DNA of 64,000 bases from Polytrichum commune (Eukaryota; Streptophyta; Polytrichopsida; Polytrichales; Polytrichaceae), in assembly GCA_950295325.1 (NCBI GenBank), contig OX485809.1, positions 30,518,144 to 30,582,143 of the forward strand, given 5' to 3'. The notes below the pieces were generated by a model. The model was not told where the DNA came from and did not search any database. It was given only the letters and a program-made list of their open reading frames with translations. Made by a program: the position numbers and the translations under genes. This document shows positions 1 to 12,126 of this stretch, in pieces (the stretch's first letter is position 1; each line of letters starts with the position of its first letter).

Positions 1-1
1 T

Positions 2-163
2 GGTACTCTTGCTTATATCTTTATTGATAAATCAAAGCGTACTAAATTTCAACCGAAAGGAAAGCGGGTTATATTTGTTGGCTACAGTGATACCAGCAAG
101 GGTATATTTTATGTAAGCAAAATATACCAGCAAGGGTATATACCAGCAAGGGTATATTTTATG
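2..163 (+). mobile_element. Ty1/Copia retrotransposon fragment (integrase C-terminal region)
   Basis: An open frame starting at base 2 reads like the end of a Copia integrase: a basic stretch (SKRTKFQPKGKR) followed by the hallmark VIFVGYSDTSKG. In intact Copia polyproteins this lies between the integrase core and the reverse transcriptase. The match fades after about base 124, where a short sequence (accagcaagggtatat) is locally duplicated. No reverse transcriptase follows and the left part lies outside the window. Inference: a decayed fragment, not an active element. Confidence 0.7.
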
Positions 164-1045
164 ATAGTAGGGTAGACGGGCCCAATTCCAACATCTTCAA
201 TTCGCCTTTTTGGCTCCCGGACTTCATATCAACTTTATTTCATTCCATTTCACATAGCACAAATTTAGACACCTATATATGAGTGGTATGTCGTGAACTG
301 TGGATCTGAGAGCAACCATCAAAAAGAAATTGCACTATTTGGAGGAATCTCCATTTGTGTGTATTTTTTAGCACAAAACTGCAAGTTTTTACATTTGACA
401 CGCAGAAACTTGCACCAAAGAGGATGTGGACATCAATTGACGCTCACAATTTAAAATTCAAGTAGTGTGACTTGTGAATTCTGTTCCCATCACTCCTACA
501 CAAACTGCACATTGCAATTGAACTGAAACTGAATGAAGTGGCGGAATAGACATCTTCTTTGGAAAATGACAACCGCTGTCTTTACACCTGATTGCGAAAA
601 TTGGATATGACTTGACATACACTTTATAATCAATGCATATCAAGTACAACTTCTGTAGGAAATGGGTCCAACTCCAGCAGTGCATATCACCAACACTCCC
701 ATAAAACTGTCAAGAGAAGATCACATACATCGTAAATCGAATCAAACAAGACCCATACATTAAGTACAATGGTGATGCCTAATGACACAATTGTCTGTAA
801 ATATACACAATAACATTTAATTGACACAAAAATTGTTTGTATCCCGCCTCTATATTAAAACGAAACAAGCATCCCACAGTTCATCAGAGTAACTCAACTC
901 TTCCCACAGCCTTCAACCGGCGCTCAAACTTTTCAAAAAATCTCAACCGAGTATTCTTCTTGTTTAGGCAAGAGAACATGCCCTGGGGAGCTCAAACCAA
1001 TATTAATCACAATGCCTTAAGCACCACTACAAGGAGGTACCATCC
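164..1045. other. Intergenic region and EF-2 3' flank
   Basis: No supported gene. Around 255-300 there is a short remnant resembling the left part of a MITE family found elsewhere in the window (an 'acacctatatatgagtggtatg' type motif). The right part, next to the EF-2 stop codon, must hold the EF-2 3'UTR. No polyadenylation site could be fixed by eye. Confidence 0.5.
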
Positions 1046-4000
1046 TTACAGCTTGTCCTCGTACTCTGACAAGGGTGTGATCTGGTCCTTGAGACCCTTT
1101 CGTTTCCTGATCTCAGTCACAAGGGTCCCGGACTGGGTGGTGCTGTCATAGGGATCGCTGTTCAACATCTCCCAATGATCAAACACACACTGGGGGAATG
1201 CTTGTCCGGAGGTTGCTGCACGAAGTGTGCCTGAGAAACCAAAAGACTCGATGACTGGCAAGTACGCCTTGATGTTGTACAGAGGAGTTCCTGGCCTTTG
1301 GACTTCCTCAAACACATGCCCACGCTTCTGGTTCAGCACTCCGTAGATACCTCCAAGAGCACCCTCTGGAGCCTGAATCTCCACAAGGTACACTGGCTCC
1401 AACAAACGTGGCTTGGCAGTCAACATAGCTGCGTACATCACACGCCTTGCTGTGGGGATAACCTGTCCACCTCCACGATGGATGGCATCAGCGTGGAGAA
1501 CCACGTCACAGACCTCAAAGGCAATACCTCTCATGTTCTCCTCCGCCAAGGCACCCTCCTTGGTGGCCCACTGGAATGCGGCAACCACAGAATCCTTGAT
1601 TTCGTTCAGGTACTGCACTCCCTTACACATATCAACCACCATGTTGGGTCCAGTGGTCTCAGGTCCGAAACACCAAATCTTCTTGGCTAGGTCTTTGTCC
1701 CATCCGAACTCCTCTGCCAAGATCTTGCTCCTCACCTTGGGGTCGTCACGGGGGCCAATGCGACCATCGTCAATGGCCTCGGGCAGACCTTCCTCCAATG
1801 GCCTAGCCTCAAAGTACAGCCTGTTGTGCTTATTGGGGGACTTGCTCATCACTGTCCTGCATGATTTCTCCAACACTGTCTCGCGGAAAGACACCACTGG
1901 GTCAGAAACCACGATCTCAGCACCTCCCATGAAGTCGTCCTGAAGATCCTTCAGACAGATTTCCAAATGCAACTCTCCTGCTCCAGCGATGATGTGCTCT
2001 CCGCTTTCCTCGATCGAACAGATAACCATAGGGTCAGACTTGGCCAAACGCTTCAATCCTTCCACCAGCTTGGGCAAATCTGATGCCACCTTGCACTGGA
2101 CTGCGACACGCACCACAGGAGACACTGAGAACTTCATGGCACGAATGGGATGAGCGTCCACCTCCTTCTCATTCGTCAAAGTTGCATTCTTCGTAATGAA
2201 TTGATCAAGTCCCACCATGGCCACTGTGTTACCGCAAGGCACATCCTCCACTGATTCTTGACGCCTTCCCATCCAGATGACGGTCCTCTGGACACTCTTG
2301 GTGTACAGATCCTTCTTTCCTCCGGGCACGTAGTTGGGTCCCATGATCCTGACCTTCAATCCGGTGGAGACCTTTCCAGCGAACACACGTCCAAAAGCAA
2401 AGAACCGACCCTTGTCGGGAGCGGGAATCATCTTCGACACATACAACATCAGAGGACCATCGGGGTCACAGTTCCTGATGGCGTTCGCATACTGGTCATC
2501 CAAAGGACCCTCGTACAAGTTCTCAACCCTGTACCTCTGGGCAGTTGCCGGAGAGGGCAGGTGAAAGATCATCATCTCCAACAAAGCGCTAGAGGCAGGA
2601 AGCCATGTCTGCATGACTCTCTTCATCAAAGCCTTTCCAACCAAGTCCTTTTCCTCTCCCTTAAGGGAGCAGTTCAACTTTGCCATCATGGGCCACAGTT
2701 TGTCCTTCTGGTCATTCATGCAGATGTTGATCACCTGCTTGATGGGGTTGTACACGAACTGAACAAAACCACGCTGGCAAGTGGGAGAACCAGTATTCTT
2801 TGATGTCCACTTCTTCGTGGCAGGGTCAAAGTAATTCTCACCCCACAGCCTTTCCATCATCTTCTTCTCATCCACACCAAACTTGCCTGCGTACATCTTT
2901 GCGAAGTTCGTCAGGGTGAATGCCCATCCGTGCAGACCGGCGGAGAAAGCAACAGTTCCCTTCTCTGGGTACACTTGCACATCTCCCAAAAGTGCATCCT
3001 CGTAAGTGGCCATGATAACGTTGGCGTTCTCGATCACACGCTGGAATGTCTGGTAAGCCTCCTCACCCTCCACTTGCAGCTCGAGGAAACACCTGTCCAT
3101 CTTATTCACGGTAAGCACCGGCCTAATCCTCTCTCCCAAAGCTTGTCGAAGCACGGTCTCTGTCTGGACACAGACACCCTCCACACAGTCGACCACCACC
3201 AACGCACCATCGGTAATACGCAGAGCTGCTGTCACCTCCGAAGAGAAATCGACGTGCCCGGGTGAATCGATCAAGTTGATCAGGTAGTCATGGCCGTCCT
3301 TCTGACCATGGTAATCCTTCAAAGACTCCACAGTCATCTCGTAATACAGCGAGATACCGGTAGATTTGATGGTAATACCACGCTCGGCTTCATCGGCACG
3401 AGTGTCAGTAAGACGGACATCTCCGGCGACCTCTTGGGCAATGATACCCGCAGCAGCCACGAGAGAGTCAGTCAAAGTAGACTTACCTGAAACAGCAGGG
3501 GCAAACGAGTTAAAATATGGTTCATTCCACCATCATGAGCACACAGTCAGCATACATTACGTAATTGGCCATAAATTCTAGTTACAACTCATAAATTACA
3601 ATCTTACGAAAGTCCTCACAAAAATTCAACGTTGTTATTAGCACTTCAAGATAGAGAACATATGCTCCACACCAACCGTAGAAAAATCCATTAGAAATTA
3701 GATACAATAGTTGACTAGGTTCAGTGCTATTTCTTCACTGCAAATGATTTATTCCTTAACACCTACAGAGTACACACATTCAGCGGACACTTAATGCTGG
3801 GACTTTCAGGGAGAAACAAAAACTGGGAACCTCTGTTTTCCCCTTCTTTAATTACACTGAACCACCCCCTTGCTAGAACAGATCTAGTATCTTCTCAAAG
3901 CCTACGAGCAACACAGGCTCGTGGCTCTTGGAAAAGACATCAAAGAGAAATTTAGTGATTTACCACATATTCTTAAAAATCCCACAATCTAAAATATCGT

Positions 4001-4751
4001 AAATGTAACACTTGCACAGAACGATTCTAGCTAAATTCATGGACAACATTAGAACACAAGAGAATTGATTTCTTCCGTTTCAATAGTTTCTCTAGGATAC
4101 AGAACAAAGCGCATCTACATGTGTGATTACAGCATTTGGTAAGGATTCAGGAGTTCTGGAATGTGAAAAGAGATTGAGAATGTCAACATACCGTGATCAA
4201 CGTGAGCAATAACGGACATATTCCTGATATTATGCTTCTTGTCCATAATCCGACGCAACTCGTCGGCTGTGAACTTCACCTGCAAAACATAAAATGCCCA
4301 TCCAAGTAAGTAACCAAATCAAAAACACACTACCTAATGTCCGATATGCATCCCAAGAGCTAAATATACATGACAGAACAAGCTCATGCAGCCGCAGATC
4401 CACCCCAACTAACAAACATCACAACTTGCTACATCTCAAAAACACGTAAGTCACCACCAACTGAAAACAGGTAAAACTCAGTTACCATGACGCCGTCCCA
4501 AGGAGACGACAAATAACCTAGGGATTCAGAACTCCAAAACCCTAGGTGTCGACTAACAGGACACCCTTCATAACAGCCACGCACATCCAACAACAAAGAA
4601 ACACAAAAACGATCCCCTAACCAAGCTAACGGGTTACAAAGCAACAACAGAACCCAACCATCGGAAACAGAGGGTATTGGAAAACACATGCAATTCTCAA
4701 CCAGACAAATTTCTGTAAAAACGAAAGATCAGGATATTGCGAGCTTACCAT
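1046..4751 (-). CDS. EF2: Eukaryotic translation elongation factor 2 (EF-2)
   Basis: Cytosolic GTPase that drives ribosome translocation. Coding exons read on the minus strand are 4751-4749 (ATG only), 4279-4192 and 3486-1046, joined at GT-AG junctions. The total is 2,532 nt, 843 residues, the usual plant EF-2 length. Exon 2 gives [20 protein letters not shown] and ends in HVDHG, so the G1 GTPase motif (GKST) is split across intron 2. Exon 3 carries DSPGHVDF (G3), NKMDR (G4) and, near the C-terminus, the diphthamide-site motif [11 protein letters not shown]. The stop codon follows SEYEDKL. The introns (4280-4748 and 3487-4191) contain no recognisable gene. No frameshift or internal stop is seen, so this is an intact, probably highly expressed housekeeping gene. 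Its promoter should lie in the more GC-rich stretch above 4752. Confidence 0.97.
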
Positions 4752-5040
4752 CTTGGCGGCTGTGGAGTAATCCGCCCAGCGGGCAACAGAAGAGAGGGAA
4801 GGAGGAGTAACGTAAGAGAAAGGGGAGGAGCGGAAGAGAGCTGCAAGTGCTCTCGCGAAAGGGCCCTGTGCGAGCTGTGCTCAAGAGGATATGCCCCGCG
4901 GGTGCCCTAGGTCCACCGACGGCTGAGATGGGACCTTTGGGGATCTCACGGTGGAGGAGGGCGGGGGAGTTAGGGTTCCAGGGGTGACTTGGGGCTTTGC
5001 ATTTATGGCAGTGCTTCAGTCACTTGGCTGACTCAAGACC
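4752..5040 (-). promoter_or_regulatory. EF-2 5' leader and presumed promoter region
   Basis: This stretch immediately upstream of the EF-2 ATG is purine/GC-rich compared with its flanks. The start-codon context on the minus strand is gccgccaagATGg, a favourable initiation context. No TATA box or transcription start can be fixed by eye, so the call rests on position and composition only. Confidence 0.4.
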
Positions 5041-5214
5041 CTAGATAGATTAGTTAGGTTTTTGTTCCTCGATTAGTGATAGTTTTCTTAATTGAGAGGC
5101 AAAATAGAGTCATAGACTTCTATCAGTCGTGCTGCTTATTTATTTTGCACGCTCCATAACATTATTTAGCATCATGGTTGAGTTCCAATCTATGTCCGGG
5201 AAGAACCGGCGGTT

Positions 5215-5430
5215 AGTTACATATGAACCTGTTGAGTTTGAGAAATAACCGGTTGAAGTTGGAGACTTCAGGAAAATTACCGATCATTTTAGAGGAATCT
5301 AGAGAATATACCTCAAATGAATAAAACAAAACCGAAAGATGTCAACATGTAACCGGTTGGATTTAGAATCACCGGGATCTTGACCGACTATGCCCAAAAA
5401 CTTCCTAGGCATTGGTGTGAGGCCAAATCC
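5215..5430 (+). repeat. Single copy of the foldback-element arm also found at 27.4-27.8 kb
   Basis: This stretch shares long blocks with 27601-27800, for example gagtttgagaaat, gaaagatgtcaacatgtaac and cggttgga, followed by a 'tgcccaaaa...' end. At 27 kb two such copies face each other as an inverted repeat; here only one is visible. It is a dispersed repeat of unknown class, possibly a broken foldback element. Confidence 0.6.
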
Positions 5431-6017
5431 ACCACCCTTTAGCATCCTAGTCCGGGTGATGACTTTGAGAATCACATGTGTCTATTACAACATTGAACCG
5501 TGTGCAAGGTAATTTTCATGTTCAAATGAACCCATATTGTCTCACTCATTGTGCTTCATTAATATTAGCCTCTTGGCTTGTGGTAGAATGGTCTTTATCA
5601 AGAGTCCAACCCGCGGCTTTAGCCACGCATGCCCTTAAGGATACTCCCCTCACTCTTTTAATCTTTACTTCCATCTTCTTGCTATTGCAAGAATCCTCCA
5701 CCTTCTCCATTACTGTGCACCTAATTTATGGGGACTTGAGAGTGTGCAAGTGTTGAAAAACACTTTACTCCATAGTCAAAGTTACATTTACTCACATGTG
5801 ACCTCCACACACACACCTCCTATCCTATTGAGCTCAACACTTATCTAAGGACTATTTTAATCCATGATTGGCATAACACCCTCACGGCTAGTTTAGTGGC
5901 ACCCTCCACACAATCTCAACCTTAACTTGCTAAACCTACCAACTGTCTAATTAACCTGTTGGTACGACTCTGGCCTGGTTACCGGCGGTCCCTTGGTTAC
6001 CCGAGTCCCAACCGCAT

Positions 6018-6224
6018 AATCCCACACGGTCCAGCAGTCTCGGCTGCCAAGCCTAATCCCACACGGCCCAACAGTCTCGGCTGCCAAGCCTAATCCCACA
6101 AGGCCCAACAGTCTCGGCTGCCAAGCCTAATCCCACACAGTTCAGCAGTCTCGGCTGCCAAGCCTAATACCACACAGTCCAGCAGTCGGCTGCCAAGCCT
6201 AAGCCCACACAGTCCAGCAGTCCG
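6018..6224 (+). repeat. 37-bp minisatellite, about 5.5 copies
   Basis: Tandem copies of a unit containing 'cagtctcggctgccaagcct' preceded by 'aatcccacacggtc'. The first copies are nearly identical and the later ones diverge (cacag for cacgg, loss of a tct triplet). No coding frame is preserved. Confidence 0.85.
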
Positions 6225-6549
6225 TGGTAAACCCAGCTACTAGCTGCCCTCAATACAAGCCCTTTCACCCATTAATCAAATGTTTCCTAGGTCTTTCCTT
6301 CTTTTCTTTTCCTTGCCCTAAGTCATGAACTAATCTAACACACTACTTTCACTAACTACTACCTAATCACCACATGCAATCCTAAGCTCTAAGAGCTCAC
6401 TCCCTTGAGAGGCCTTGAGAGAGGGATCTTAACTAACTAACTTCACTAAAAACTAATAACCCACACACGTGGCTCAAGCTCTTAAGAGCTTGCTCCCTTG
6501 AGAGAGCTTGATGGAGAGAGAGGAAAATGAGAGAGAAAACACCTTAAGT

Positions 6550-6593
6550 AGCAAAGAGGGAGAGAGGGAGAGAGGGAGAGAGGGAGAGAGAGG
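6550..6593 (+). repeat. Purine microsatellite (GAGAGGGA)n
   Basis: A run of gagagagg/gagggaga units without interruption, inside a wider GA-rich stretch that starts near 6500. Confidence 0.85.
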
Positions 6594-9500
6594 TGAGGAT
6601 AGGGTGAGAGGATTAGCACCTCCAATCACAATCCCTTAACCTTCACCTTCAAAGTAGGGACTAATCCCCTTCCACCAAGCTTCCTTCTTCCTAAACTACC
6701 AAGGTGGATCCAAAAGTGGGCATTTAACCCGCGGAGCTCACCTTGCTTCACCTTACCCCCTACTCACATTATCAAGGCATACTCTTATTGAATTCAACCT
6801 TGAAATAATCACACAACACATTCTAAAGCCTAAACTTAAATCCACACCACACTTCACTCTTTTTATGTTTTGTGAATAATCATAATACATCAAAGTCAAA
6901 CTAAAATTGGTTTCGAAGAGTTAATCACCACATGTGGGCACCATTTTGGGCTCACAATTGGTTCCAATTCCAAAGAGAAATAGTGTTGTTCCCCAATTTT
7001 GTTTTCTTTCCACTGCACAAATCTTATTTTGTATTGAACATGCCTTTGAGGAGGGTCACATTGGAATTACACATGAACTATTCCATGCATATTCCTTGGT
7101 TCATGGAACATAACGTTTTTCATACCTAGAACAGTAATTTGTGGGATCGGCAATATTTAATGGAATATTCTCCTATATTTGGACCAACTGTGACAATATT
7201 CTATGGAATATTGTCAGTCCCACATAACAATGTTATGGTACTGAATAATGTTATGAACTTTGTGTTGAAATTGATTGTTGCTATGTCAGGCTATCATCGA
7301 TTGAATATTGCATAGATAGATTGAAGGGGTTGAAATAGTGTTTTTTTGCTTCCAATTTTATGAATATCTGATTCATGTTAGTTTTAACCTCTTTGTTATG
7401 GAGTTGACCTTAGATCGAAGATGTGTTATTTGAAAGTTTGAAAGTATGGGTTGAAGATAGAAGTAATTTGGGGTTTGCTTGCAATATAAGCTTGTTAGGG
7501 ATGAACTTTAGAATACATGCATGCAATTTTTATACATTATTCTCAAAGTTCTCTTCTTTTCAAAGTTTTTCATTCCTAAAGTAGAGTATGAGTGAGAGAA
7601 GGAATTAAGCATCACATACATGAGTACCTCGAATTCATCCAAGATGAATGCCCTGAAATGGTACGCATCCCTAGTGTTACTATTTTAAACTAGTATCAAT
7701 GAACTCACAATAGTCTAGTCCAAGTCATTTGCAATGAATCAGCCATAAACATGTAGGAGGTTTGTTTCCATGATAAGTGGATGAAATGTACACTTGCATG
7801 CGATAATTCCCTTTGTCCACGTTGAGGTCAATGGATTGATAATAAATTAAAATGGTATTCAGATTCATTTTGGGCCTCTTCTTCACACACACACACATGT
7901 GTTCAATATTAAGATTATGTTCAATATTATAACAAAATCTTCATGATGTGGAACCCTTCAATTATCAAAGGGTTTTATCATTAGTATGCAATTATCCTAA
8001 TTTGGTGGTTTCCAAAATCTACACAACATCGTAGGCTTCATCCAAACAAGAAATGGTTGTGACAAATCTAGAAGAAAGAAAGAAGGATGACTTAAATGTG
8101 TGTGATTGGTATGAAAGATGATGTTGCTTCGTCTTTGAGTTGGTCTAAGTCTATATGTAATTTGAAATGGGCATCACGAGATCAATCAAAAGACCTCCAA
8201 AGACAATTGTGTCCTATCAACGATGAACACCTTGTATGTATGTGGACAAGTTGACATGCATCTATGTGTTCCAAGTGCAAACTCCTAACTTCCTACATGC
8301 TTGGTTGAGAATATCCAATTCACCCAGACACCCAATGTGATTGGGTGGATCACGAGTAATAAGATGCACTTGAAACCAAATCCTATGAAGGTCTCCCATC
8401 CAAACCCTATTATAGGGATCTAACTTGAGGTCTTGGGTATGAGCCACCTTGACAAAATTAATCATATGAACTCATCTCAAAATATATTGATTTCTACACA
8501 TATTAATAACTATGTAGTGTATTGCAGTTAATAGAAGATAAGATTCTATTTGGTGAAAGATTGTGAGGGATTGAGTTGACACCCTTGTCTTAACCCCATG
8601 CGTTTCCATGTCAGTCAAGTGAATCCCACTCTAGTCATTTTTGGCACTTGAGCTTCAAGAACTAAATTGTTGTAATATATGTTGTAATTCAAATTGAGAG
8701 CTTCATTTGGTGCACTAACTAGCCTCAAGATGGACTATTGTCCCATTATATCATTTCATAAACGCCAAAATTTGTAGAAATTAAAATTTAAGATAATAAA
8801 ATTAAATAAGGATTCTTTGGGGGGGGGGACGTCAATTGTCAAGTTTATCAAATTCATTTTTGGAAATAAATAAATAAAATTATTATTAGATTTGAAAACG
8901 CCCAAGTAGGATAGTGAAAACCATGAGCAAGAAGAAGAGGGCTTGCCAAGATGTAACTAATCATTGCATATGCAATTAGGAGCCATTGGAAAAAATTCCA
9001 ACCATAGTGCCACAATAATGAGCAGGAGGCATTAAAGATAAGTAGGAGCCTTAACATGATGACCACCTAAGGAAGCCCCGTGGGGGCTCATTTGGCAGTA
9101 AAGGATTAAGGGGTTGAGATTGGACTCAAGCTTGAAGATTGGTTAACTGAACTTGGAGGAGTGTTTTCTTGAGTTGGTACTAACATGGGAAAGTCATGTC
9201 ACATTAGCATCACTTCGATTTTCTCAAATTTGGGACATGGACCCTAATGTAAACTCCTTGGGTCCCAAACTAGCCACCCGGGGTTCACACCCCACTGTTG
9301 GAGGGTGGAGGAGGCCCTCGTAGAAAAGGTGGTGTTGTAATATCGTAGATCACTTGGCACATGGGCAATCTCATGCACTCTAAACTTGAAACTTGAAACC
9401 TCTAGTAGTTTGCTTACACCAAGTTGATCTAAAAGGCAACAAGAAAATGCAGGATTGAACTTTAGACCTTCCTCAATCATGATTTGCTTAATATGTATGC

Positions 9501-9699
9501 GAGCTCAATATCTACATGTCCATGTGCCGAAGGTGCTCATATAAATCTTAATCAAAGAAGTCCAAATTATCATTAAAGACCACTGAGTTGAAAGCAAAAA
9601 AAAAAAGGCAAAGATATCTTGCAAAACTCACTCACAACACTTAGGTGACATCAAGTGAAGAGAACAAAGAAGTGATTGGAAAGAAAAGAAAAGAAAAGA

Positions 9700-10092
9700 T
9701 AACGCCTGTATTATGCATACCGGCGTGAATGTGAGCCCGTTAACCCTATATTGATCTCGGGGATCCGAGATGCAATATTGGGTGTTATGCCTCTTGTGGG
9801 AGGTGGGCTCTGGTGTAGTGCAAAATAATTTCCACCTTATGGTGGTGGGATAGGGTTTTGTTTGTTGTCAAGTTTCCTTTTATTTAAGACCAAATAGGTA
9901 AGGTATTTAATGGCATTTTGGTGTATGTTTTCCATGAGGGTTTTGATGTGGGTTTTGGGGATTTTCAGGTTGGTTAATTGTTTGATGGAGTTTTCGTGAA
10001 TAGCACCTCTTACTCCTGCGGTGATAGTAACGAGGGGGTTGGTATTCCATCCGTTGGCTCTTAGTGTGATAATTAGCGGGTCATATTTGTTG
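9700..10092 (-). mobile_element. 3' end of a non-LTR retrotransposon (C-terminal ORF fragment plus 3' hairpin)
   Basis: On the minus strand a continuous frame of about 80 codons from roughly 10092 to a TAA at 9839-9837 has the C-terminal pattern of LINE polyproteins: DPLIITLRANGW, ITAGVRGAIHENS, IKTLMENIHQNAIKYLT and LVLNKRKLDNKQN. An in-frame TGA just upstream breaks the frame, and no reverse transcriptase follows upstream. Downstream on the same strand, in the presumed 3'UTR, an inverted repeat at 9744-9782 can form a hairpin with 15-17 pairs. It is a 5'-truncated, decayed copy. A link between the hairpin and template recognition by the reverse transcriptase is inference from other LINEs. 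Confidence 0.75.
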
Positions 10093-10960
10093 TGTCATCA
10101 CGTGATTGGAATTCACAAAGAATCACATAAACTGGCAAATAGAAATGCGTTGTAGCTTGAATCCAATATATCTTAGGATTGAAAAAGCACATAATCCACT
10201 TCTTTCGTTTCATGTCTCTCAAGTCTCTATGAACCTTTTGCATGGCATACTAACAACAATCACAAAAGAGAATAGTACATCAAAGATTTCGTGATAGTTG
10301 AGGTGCTTTTGATAGATCTAATTACGCTTCTAGTAAGAGGTGCTTCAAATGCAAGCATGGTGATTCTCATTCTTCCTACTTCTTTCCTCTCAAAGTCCCC
10401 TGCTTCAAACCCTAATTCTAACCCCGTGCTTCTCCTTTAGTTTTCTTTAAAATGGAGCAACATGGACATCTTATTAAGCATACTTCATGTCAACGTGTCC
10501 ATGAGTGCGCTCATGAAGTGTTCGCCATTTGTCATAATGGGCTTAACGGAATTTTGGTTGATCAAATGGGTCTTGGAAATAAGTCAAGAAAATTAGTTTG
10601 CTTGCCCATTTGAAAGGCAAGAAGATGCATCTCAAAATGTTGCTTGAGAATCAAGCGATGAGTTTAGAGTCTAGCATAATCAATGAATTTGGGCTTACAC
10701 TTAGGGCTTGTGCCCTCCACCCGCTGTCCAAAAGACGTTTAGGCAAGTGCACTTTACAATGGACACCACTTGAAATTCACCAAATTTAAATGCGGTACAT
10801 GAGAATTGATTATTCTTGTTTATAGAATGAAGGTGATTATTTTCATAATTTCATGAAATGAAAATTATAGATGACCTACAATGGTTTTCTTTCAAATATG
10901 TATACTTCAATTTTGGATATGGACTTTTAAGTTTTAAGGTATGTAAGTTTTTTTCATTTA
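10093..10960. other. Intergenic, nothing recognised
   Basis: AT-rich sequence with only short open frames (10106-10294, 10598-10789) that show no motif. No repeat shared with the rest of the window was noticed. Confidence 0.5.
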
Positions 10961-10964
10961 TATT

Positions 10965-11290
10965 TGATTGGTGTGTATTAAGGTGAGTATCGAAGCAAAC
11001 AATACAAAGACACATGTTTAAGAGAGATTGGACTATGTTTTCAACATTTATTAACTACTATGCACTCGATAGTGAACACAATTGGAAAGACATTTTTCTT
11101 CAAATAAGGAATCAACGGACATGCACTTCCATTAACCAAAATCAAACCAAGAGTTGTTTGATTTTCACTGATTTTTGTTGATGTTTCATCATAAATTTGC
11201 TAATACAAAACAAATTTGAAGACACGAGGTCAATAGAAGACGGAGAACAAGAAAAAGTAACCGGATTACACCCACATACCTTAACTTAGA
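10965..11290 (+). repeat. MITE-like element copy (family A)
   Basis: Family A recurs many times in this window. Its signature is an AT-rich start with 'ttgagtggtgtgtggttaggtgtgg', then 'acacatgtttaa(a)agagattgga', 'gttcaatagt' and 'aattggg', and an end of the type 'aaccggattacacccacat..ccttaa'. This copy carries 'gattggtgtgtattaaggtg', 'gacacatgtttaagagagattgg' and the terminal 'aaccggattacacccacata' followed by ccttaac. It is directly followed by a second copy at 11330. Confidence 0.6.
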
Positions 11291-11329
11291 TCAAGAGAGA
11301 CACGCCTAATTCAATAAACTGTCTTAATC

Positions 11330-11560
11330 GTACACCTATGTTTGAGTGGTGTGTGATTCGATGTGGATCCAAGAATGGACACCCATGGACATGCTTTCAA
11401 CAATAGAGATTGGTTTATGTCCTCAGAACATGTTACCAAGACTCAATAGTGAATATAGTTGGGGGAACCTATATACCCATTTAATGAGCATGAGAATTTC
11501 CATTTTGATAATGAACATTCAACAACCAAAAACCACGAGGAAAGTGGCTATGGCCTCGAA
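11330..11560 (+). repeat. MITE-like element copy (family A), 5' part
   Basis: Contains the family A start 'cacctatgtttgagtggtgt' and the internal blocks 'caatagtgaatatagttggg', 'gaacctatatacccatttaa' and 'tgagcatgagaatttcca'. The 3' terminal motif is not recognised, so it appears truncated. It lies in direct orientation behind the preceding copy. Confidence 0.6.
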
Positions 11561-11808
11561 TTAGATTTGCTAATCATTTCATAACCCACTAATAGCGTGT
11601 TTCATATCCAAGGAGAAGTGGACTAGTCCCATGCGTATATCCTATTTGAGATCCTACGATTCTCTCAGTTTTTGAGGTGGACAAAGAAGGTCCCAAAAGT
11701 TTCACCCAACCTTCAAATAGGCTCCAATACACGACGAGCTAACGAGCTTGTAATAGAATTTTTTCTCAAAGGAGGGTCAAACCCAAGGTTTCATACCTCT
11801 TTGTACTA

Positions 11809-11935
11809 GGTAGCGGTCATCTACAGAGTGGCTACCGGGTGTAGCAGGGGAGCAGAACCTGCCGAGTCGCGTCAGCGACGAGGGAGGTTCTGTTCACCTG
11901 CTACACCCGGTAGCCACTCTGGATGACCTGCTGCC
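11809..11935. repeat. Large near-perfect palindrome upstream of the recombinase gene
   Basis: Left arm from 11816 (gtcatc..cagagtggctaccgggtgtagcagg..cagaacct) is mirrored by a right arm ending at 11927. Counting outward bases that still pair, the structure spans about 11809-11935. Arms are about 45-50 bp with a few mismatches. The centre holds a second perfect 5-bp stem (gtcgc/gcgac at 11866-11870 and 11875-11879). The sequence is clearly more GC-rich than its flanks. It ends about 190 bp before the recombinase start codon. Possible roles (recombination site, transcript hairpin, element boundary) are inference. Confidence 0.9.
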
Positions 11936-12126
11936 ATACGTAGCCGATGAAGGATCTCAAAAATAGTTACCTGCCTATCCAGTTACTAATAGGTACCTTC
12001 CTTGTTGGCGGGAGGTAGGAATTTCAAAAGTGTCACGCCGAGCTATCTCCAACACTTCTATTCTCAGTTTAGGCTTTTTGTGCTCTGTCAGTTCTGTCTT
12101 TGTTGTTTGCCAATCTTGTCGCTGTC

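Larger units (their letters stand above)
5041..9699. other. Gene-free repetitive intergenic region
   Basis: No coding region can be supported. The region contains one arm-like copy of a repeat shared with 27.4-27.8 kb (5215-5430), a 37-bp minisatellite (6018-6224), a GA-rich microsatellite (about 6550-6593) and a G tract (about 8819-8828). Short open frames here, for example 5478-5756 and 8262-8465, show no recognisable domain and are treated as chance. Confidence 0.6.

Noticed and set aside
1298-2803. Several plus-strand open frames over EF-2
   Set aside because: Shadows of the long EF-2 exon on the other strand.
6018-6224. CRISPR array
   Set aside because: The units are contiguous tandem copies without unique spacers, in a eukaryotic genome.
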